Source: Amborella trichopoda
Lineage: Eukaryota; Streptophyta; Magnoliopsida; Amborellales; Amborellaceae
Assembly (NCBI RefSeq): GCF_000471905.2
Contig: NW_006498435.1
Span: forward strand, 2,080,670 to 2,144,669
Direction: 5' to 3'
DNA length: 64,000 nucleotides
This document shows positions 58,019-64,000 of the stretch, piece by piece (positions within the stretch are counted from its first letter, which is position 1; the number at the start of each line of letters is the position of its first letter). The notes under the pieces were generated by a model, which saw only the letters and a list, made by a program, of their open reading frames with translations, was not told the origin of the DNA and ran no database searches. The position numbers and the translations under genes are program-made.

Positions 58019-58019
<1 letters not shown>

Positions 58020-58075
<56 letters not shown>

Positions 58076-58076
58076 A
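58020..58076. repeat. (CA)n(TA)n microsatellite
   Basis: About 19 CA repeats followed by about 8 TA repeats. Confidence 0.97.
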
Positions 58077-58606
58077 TGTATCAAATGAAGTCCCTTAATG
58101 TGCCTCTCAACACTTCAACAATAATGTGATAAAGGAAATTTAATATATAATACATAAGTCACCATCACCTTACTTAAAGCAGAGTAGTAAGGACAACAGA
58201 TCACCAGTACAGTTAAAAGTTCATGCAGAAAGTTTAAATAAGACAGGCAAACATATCTATTTACTTTTGAAGTAAAAGCCATATCAGTCAGGCTAAGCCA
58301 ATTCTAAACTTGGGACTTCTACCCTCACTCAGGAGGGAGAATAATGACAAGTGGGTAAATCCACTTCGTAATGTCCTCACTCACACACACAATCCCTAGT
58401 GCGCTTTGGGGTTTCGATAGGCAGTGGCCTTGCAAGACACGAACCTCTCCTTATGCCTTTCTTGCGAGAGAGCATTACATTACCATTAGGTGACCCAATG
58501 CGTAGTGCCCACATAGATCTGGGGGGCGCGACCCTCTTAACTACTCACATCATGAGTCCCGTCCTATCATGAGGAGTCAAGGGAAGATCGCAGCTGTCAA
58601 CACTAT

Positions 58607-58915
58607 CATTCACACAATAGGTGCCCTTCACAACAGGCAACTGCCAGCTCCATCATTCACACAGTAGGTGCCCATTCACATATCACATAAGCAGCATGAT
58701 ACCATCATTCACACAATAGGTATCCATTCACATATCACATAAGCAGTATGATACCATCATTTACACAGTAGGTATCCATTCACATATCACATAAGCAGCA
58801 TGATACCATCATTCACACAGTTGGTATCCAATCACATATCACATAAGCAGCATGATACTATCATTCACACAGTAGGTATCCATTCACATATCACATAAGC
58901 AACATGATATCACAT
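58607..58915. repeat. 52-bp tandem repeat, about 6 copies
   Basis: Unit CATTCACACAGTAGGTATCC, then ATTCACATATCACATAAGCA, then GCATGATACCAT. The middle copies are nearly identical. Confidence 0.95.
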
Positions 58916-60435
58916 CATGACGATATCAATATTTCATCATGATAGCAGTAATATCACATTAGATAGTGGCATATCACATTTACACAATATCATAATGACA
59001 GTACCATAGTAATGATGAAATTATTCCAATTAAGCCTTACAGCTCGATTTCTTGCCATCAAGGGCAATGACATGCCCTCACCATGAGGGTCGTGACTTTT
59101 AGACCGTTTAGAGTTTTAAGGTGATTCCAAAACCAATCTTGTACTAAACACATCTATCCTTCAAATGGGATTTTTTTGACAAAAAAAGGACCCATTTGAC
59201 CTCTTAAAGGTTCAAAGCGTTGAGGGTTAACTAGCTGCACCCTGCTGTGTATAGTGGACAACGATGTATACTACTTCATATCACTATAACTTTCAAACAA
59301 TGAGGTAACTTGTGACCGTTCCAAAATCAAAATTTAAGCCAAAACATATATTTTTCTAACAAAGAAAATTTTAAAGCATTTGGATTCCATTTGGTGGTTC
59401 AAAGATTCATGCCTGACAAGATGATAGTTTTGAATTTTATCAACTCTACCCACAGTGACATACCTTCATAAAATGAAGTATAACTTTCAATCTAAAACGA
59501 ATTACAAAATAGTTTCTACATGCAATTTTTAGGCCAATCAAAGATATTTCAAATGGCTATAGTTTGGCTGAAAGTGAACTTTGTTTGGTTAGTTAAAATC
59601 CGTGACCACAGTGGTATTAGTGAAAATCTAGGAAAACAGTCAATAATGATATACCTTCTCATTTTGAACTATAACTTCATTTTTGTAAAGAATTTCAGCA
59701 AAGGGAAAAAACAAACAATTTACTAAACCCGAATATCTTCCCAATAGTGGCGATTTGAAGTCAATCGGACTACATTTGTCTATTCTAAAGTCTCTTTCAA
59801 GAACACACATGTTTCTGAAATTTCACAGTGGCATATAACATATATCAAGAACACATTCCATGGCCTTCATTCATGGTGAGAAACATGATAACAACCATTC
59901 GCTCACAATGTACACACATAACATGCATTTATCAGATAATAAAAAAAGCATACATTCAGTCTTAGCATCCACTTTCATTATAGAACAAAACCCCAAAATT
60001 TTAGTGAAAAAGGGGTAAGGATTTTCTACATTGCATACACTTTCCATGCTTATTTCACATGCATAAATTCCCATGAATCCTTACGACTACCATGCAATGG
60101 TGATGGATCTACTTACCTAAACGACAACGGTGCCTTCTCCAATCCTCCTTTCATAGCTCTCACCCACCCAACAATAAATGCCCTCTAACAGTCACTTCTT
60201 CAAACCTTGTGCCTTAGAGAGAGAGAGAGAGAGAGAGAGATGAGGTAGGAATGAGTGGTGTTGGTGAGATAAGAGGCCTAAGTATTTTTGTGGGTGGAGT
60301 GGCCACCCAAGTGGCATCAAAGGACTTCAAAAATCTGGACAAGTGGCACTCAAACAACATGCATTCAACAAGTGGCATACTCAACTCATGCATGTCAGAG
60401 ACACAGCCGACGCATTGCTTACAACTCAACTGACG

Positions 60436-60745
60436 CTGCACTCAACTCAGTCGGTGCTGGGCTCTCTACACAGTCGGCGTTGGGATCTCTACATAGCTGG
60501 CGCTAGGCTCTCTACATAGACGGCACTGGGCTCTCTACATAGCAGGCGCTGGGCTCTCAACATAGTCGGCACTGGGCTCTCTATACCGCCAGAGCTAGGC
60601 TCTCTACACAGACGACACTGGGCTCTCTACATAGCAGGTGCTAGGCTCTCTACACAGCCGGCGCTGGGCTCTCTACATAGTCAGTGCTGGGTTCTCTACA
60701 CAGCCGACGCTGGGTTCTCTACACAGCCGGCGTTGGGCTCTCCTA
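60436..60745. repeat. 23-bp tandem repeat, about 13 copies
   Basis: Unit GGCTCTCTACACAGCCGGCG plus CTG, with variation mainly in the ACAGCCGGC part. Confidence 0.93.
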
Positions 60746-60813
60746 CCCTTCCTTCTTCCTTATCCCACCATGCACTCTAACCGGCCGGAAAAGGTTTGGG
60801 TCATCATACTTGA

Positions 60814-61113
60814 GTATAAATCAAACAACGTATCACTTAGAGCATTCAGAATAGGCCTTTTGCAAATATAATCATTTTCATCCCATGCTACAATTTATTC
60901 AGTACATCAATATATAGAAGTTTGATCACGGGTAGGTGTCAAGGAAGTACTTGGAGCAATAAGATGTGGTTCTCTTGGCACATATTCCACTTTTAAGGTC
61001 TTATGTAAGAATAGTACTTTCGATTGCCATCGTCTGAAATTCAATCCATCAAAATGGTCTAGCTTGACAAAATCCTGGGTCATAGCTTTAAGCAAGCTTC
61101 CAACAGCCATCAC
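60814..61113 (-). mobile_element. Copia gag, N-terminal part
   Basis: Starts MMAVGSLLKAMTQDFVKLDH and continues F-D-G-L-N-F-R-R-W-Q with a hydrophobic L-F-L-H-K-T-L-K-V block, the usual start of Copia gag, close behind the 5' LTR. Confidence 0.88.
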
Positions 61114-61134
61114 GTTGGGTCAACTCTACGAAAT

Positions 61135-62495
61135 TGTTAGGTTTTGAGTAGTGGTGATGGTTGAAGCACGATGGAAAACCTTACAAACTGTGGATAGCTT
61201 GAACGCATGGTCGATAGTTTGAACTCACAGTTGATAGCTTGAACGCATGACCGATAGCTTAAATTCGCGGTCAATAGTTTGAACTCACAATCGATAGCTT
61301 CAATGCATGACTGATAGTTTGAACCCACAGTTGATAGCTTGAACCCACGACCAATAGCTTCAACTGACAATTGATAGCTCTAACCCATGACCAATAGCTT
61401 GAACTTACGGTTGATAGCTTGAACCCACGACCGATGGCTTGAACCCACGATCGATAGCTTGAACTCACATCCGATGCCTTGAACTTACACTCGATAAATC
61501 TGACTGCCCCCTCATAAGTGGAACTTACGCTTGATAAGCCTTGTACTAACTCTCATCCTGGGAAAAATTCGACAGCACCTCCACTAGACCGTGATAAAGC
61601 TTGGATTGTGCCAGAGTGCTTCTGGTACCAGTTCGACTCCCTTAGGAGTCGGGATTTGGATTCAGAGGTTATATCTCGAAAAACAAAACACTCCTAATAC
61701 CAGTCGGACTCTTGTAAGAGTCAAAATCAGGATTCGAAGGTTAAATCTGGATAAATGAAACACTCTTAGAACTAGTCAAACTCTCGTAAGAGTCAAAATA
61801 TAGATTTAGAGGTTATATAATGGGGCAACAAAGATCAGGATCTGGAGACACGAGAGGTTCTATGAAGTGTTGATCACCACTACCCAGTACCAAATCGAGA
61901 TGCAATAGGTTATCTGGTGAGGACACCCGCAGGATATAACCAGATCATAAACAATCAGAGTTTATGAGTTGCATGCTCAGAAAATTCTCTAAAAACACAA
62001 CAACAAAACTTATCTTACTTAAATAAAAGATAAACATCAAGAAGAAATTCTATGAGTTCATTTTCTTGGAAAATACCTCAAATCCTTCTTCAAAATATTG
62101 TTGAAAATCTCCATTAACTTCACGCCCTTCACGCTCCCAAATTCATTAATCTCTATATATCTTCTCTCTCTTGCCCAAGGCTTATATATCAGAGAAATAA
62201 TATAATATAGGGAGAGTAGAGAAGAAGAAACTAGAGGGAGCGAGAGAGAGAGAGAGATAGAGAGAGAGAGAGATGGAGAATGTGTAATGCCAAATGCATG
62301 GACACTTGTTCCCCATGAAGGCAAGGAGGTGAGGTCATTATGACCAATCAACATAAAAAAAACTAATAAGACAATACAAAAAGGTGGGAGGAAGAAGTGG
62401 TGGTCCACACATACCAAAAGAGCATGATGGACCATCGCCAATTTTAACACTAAAAAGGATTTTGAAACTCCAAATTTTTTAATAAAAAATTAACA
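61135..62495 (-). repeat. 5' LTR of the 17.3-kb Copia element
   Basis: 1,361 bp, TGTTA...TAACA in the element's orientation. It contains the 20-bp minisatellite (61,192-61,500) and a GA microsatellite near 62,240-62,275. Confidence 0.93.
61192..61500. repeat. 20-bp minisatellite, about 15 copies, in the second LTR
   Basis: Same unit as 45,252-45,540 (GATAGCTTGAACYCACGRTC) but with a different order of unit variants, so the two arrays have changed since insertion. Confidence 0.92.
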
Positions 62496-62500
62496 GCATA
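62496..62500. repeat. Target-site duplication GCATA, right
   Basis: Exact match to 45,195-45,199. Confidence 0.95.
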
Positions 62501-62850
62501 TCCCCAAGTTTGTTGAATTTTCCAACTATGAATATACTGAGAAGACCACAAAGAGTGGGACATATAAAGAAATTCACAAGGCTCTCAATTTTAGTCTAGA
62601 GGCTATTGCGATGGCTTAGGACTCCTATATTCTCAGAGGACTGGGACACTAGTTCATTTGTCCTTCCTATACAAGGCAAGGCCTTCCTAGTTATCGCGCT
62701 TGGTACCACAACAAAAGTTAGACGCTTCTTTTCTCTGGGAATGGAGCCCTTGTTCGAAACTACCAACAAAGTTGAGAAACTGAGGCCAATCTATTTTAAA
62801 GATCCTCATCAGCCTCCTTCCATCTCCACCTTCATTTTTATTCTCTAGTA
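62501..62850 (+). pseudogene. Continuation of the PMD-like remnant after the Copia insertion
   Basis: Follows directly on the right target duplication. The frame F-V-E-F-S-N-Y-E-Y-T-E-K-T-T-K and, in another frame, KVRRFFSLGMEPLFETTNKV are protein-like. Assignment to the same pseudogene rests on position only. I do not recognise a domain in this part. Confidence 0.35.
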
Positions 62851-64000
62851 TGGCCCTCCTTTTCTGTCAAGTTCACTAGAGTTCTGAAACACAAGCTTAA
62901 TATTGGTGGTGTGGATATAGAGATTTGATCAAATTTTGATAACTTGGCCCAAAGTTGTTGGGCTTTGTCATCAAATCTAGTTGTCAAGGCAAAGACCCAT
63001 GCTAAAACAGCTTCTATTGGCTCAAGATCGACAGCAAAATCTGCTCTTCCCTAATTAATAGAACTCAAGTAGATCGAGGTCTAGTCGAATTCTTATCCAA
63101 ATTTGATCAAATCTCACACTAGAGATCCAACCCTCTACAGATCATCGGAACGCCAGCTTGTGAAACCAATCAAAGTGAGAAAAATAGAACGAAGATTCAA
63201 GATAAAGAAACAAGACTAAATAAGAAATGAAATGAAACTAAGGATCAAAAAGTAAAAGCAAAAGAATGAAACTCATGAACCAGCTGGGGCCTGGTAGCCT
63301 GACACTTGATCATAACTTACATCGATTGAATGAACTCCTTTTGGATGAGAAAGAATCATTGAAATTGATCCTTAAATGAGCCAACTAAGGGAGGTATAGA
63401 ATCTCAATGACTGATGCTTTAAGTGATGAAAAATATTGATTCTTTTTCTGTGACTAGACTTGGCTATTGAAACTAGGGTTGATGGGGCTTCCTAGAGACT
63501 AGGGTTAGGGTTTGGATGGAGAGAGAAGATTAGGGTTTCTTGAGAATATATGTCTCCCTCCTTTTGGAAAAGAAAAAATATGAGTTATTATAGAAAAATA
63601 TGACCTCGAAATGCGCACGACATTTGTCTACACCAATTAGGAGTCGACAGTTGCCCATACCACAAGTGTACCACAACTTGTGGTACAGATCGCCTATGCA
63701 ACGGATCACAAGTTGTGGTGCTACAAGCAACAGACCTAGGTTGACATAGAGTTCTTTGGGATTGTGATTGTAGCAAATCGAAATTGTTATATCGATTCAC
63801 AATTCACATGTGATTTAGCAGCATTGACATATTATGCTTCCTTTTCACTTGAGGACCTCCCATTTTTTATTCAAGGTCTCCTAAAATGGGTTTTTGATGG
63901 GATTGTTTGGTTTTTCTAGGCATTATATGCTAAACTATAAATTGGATATGCTTATGGTTTAGTGTGTCCTATGGTGCACTGAGATAATGTGATCATTATG
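62851..64000. other. No gene seen
   Basis: No coding similarity was recognised. Short inverted words around ACCACAACTTGTGGT occur at about 63,670-63,720. Confidence 0.4.

Larger units (their letters stand above)
57537..60808. mobile_element. 3.27-kb non-coding LTR-like insertion in Copia gag
   Basis: Splits gag. It begins TGTCATGATCCC and ends GGGTCATCATA, which is an imperfect inverse of the start. The flanks CTTGC (57,532-57,536) and CTTGA (60,809-60,813) agree at 4 of 5. There is no coding region. Inside are a CA/TA microsatellite, a 52-bp and a 23-bp tandem array and a GA microsatellite (60,213-60,240). A large solo LTR is the best guess; a non-autonomous element is the alternative. Confidence 0.6.
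45200..62495 (-). mobile_element. Copia-superfamily LTR retrotransposon with nested insertions (17.3 kb)
   Basis: Minus-strand fossil element with both LTRs (45,200-46,520 and 61,135-62,495), TGTTA...TAACA ends, a GCATA duplication on both sides and a polypurine tract AGTGGGGGAT next to the 3' LTR. Internal parts in Copia order: gag (60.8-61.1 and 57.27-57.53 kb), protease region (about 54.6-55.2 kb), integrase (about 53.66-54.56 kb), reverse transcriptase (about 53.28-53.6 kb) and RT end/RNase H (47.59-47.88 kb). The primer-binding site is not recognisable. It is broken in many places. Two stretches of the LTRs compared by eye differ by roughly 7-10%, suggesting an age of several million years. 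It is lengthened by at least three large insertions and sits in the PMD pseudogene. Confidence 0.92.

Noticed and set aside
1-64000. tRNA, rRNA, microRNA or organellar insert
   Set aside because: No cloverleaf-like or ribosomal RNA segments and no plastid or mitochondrial gene sequence were recognised in reading the window.

Overview
This window looks like nuclear DNA of a flowering plant. It is AT-rich and full of decayed transposable elements. Only one host gene can be followed with confidence, and its exons are spread thinly between the elements. Plant L1-type LINEs with a terminal RNase H, RTE-type LINEs with (ATC)n tails, Copia LTR elements, hAT- and MULE-like MITEs and a plant mobile domain (PMD) remnant are all present. 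Together they indicate an angiosperm. The long TE-filled introns suit a moderately large genome, but the exact lineage cannot be read from the sequence. There is one 20-N assembly gap at 49,156-49,175.

Layout. 0.5-2.9 kb: remnant of a hAT transposase (minus). 3.9-4.9 kb: hAT-type MITE. 6.5-12.2 kb: several RTE LINE pieces on both strands, plus two exon-like open segments at 8.8-9.3 kb (minus) that I cannot name. 12.9-17.5 kb: an old Copia element (minus) that received a MULE-like MITE and a 49-bp RTE stub. 19.5-40.1 kb: the host gene, a membrane-anchored cyclophilin of the CYP21-3/CYP21-4 type (minus). Six coding exons join in phase into 203 residues over 20.6 kb. Its largest intron (10.4 kb) holds a 5.5-kb L1-type LINE. 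Its second intron (7.9 kb) holds two more LINE pieces and two MITEs. Non-coding 5' exons may lie at 40.1 and 42.3 kb.

41.3-41.9 kb: another hAT MITE. 44.15-45.2 kb and 62.5-62.9 kb: a decayed PMD coding sequence split by a Copia element spanning 45,200-62,495 (minus). That element has 1.3-kb LTRs and a GCATA target duplication. It contains further insertions: a 3.27-kb non-coding LTR-like unit in gag, an unassigned 2-kb segment, and a roughly 5.4-kb GA-rich segment whose hairpin minisatellite is itself split by a solo-LTR-like unit with an ATGAC duplication. This gives at least four insertion levels.

The cyclophilin gene is the only part likely to be functional. Its last coding exon, about 30 residues by comparison with the family, was not found. 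The rest is a record of successive transposition.
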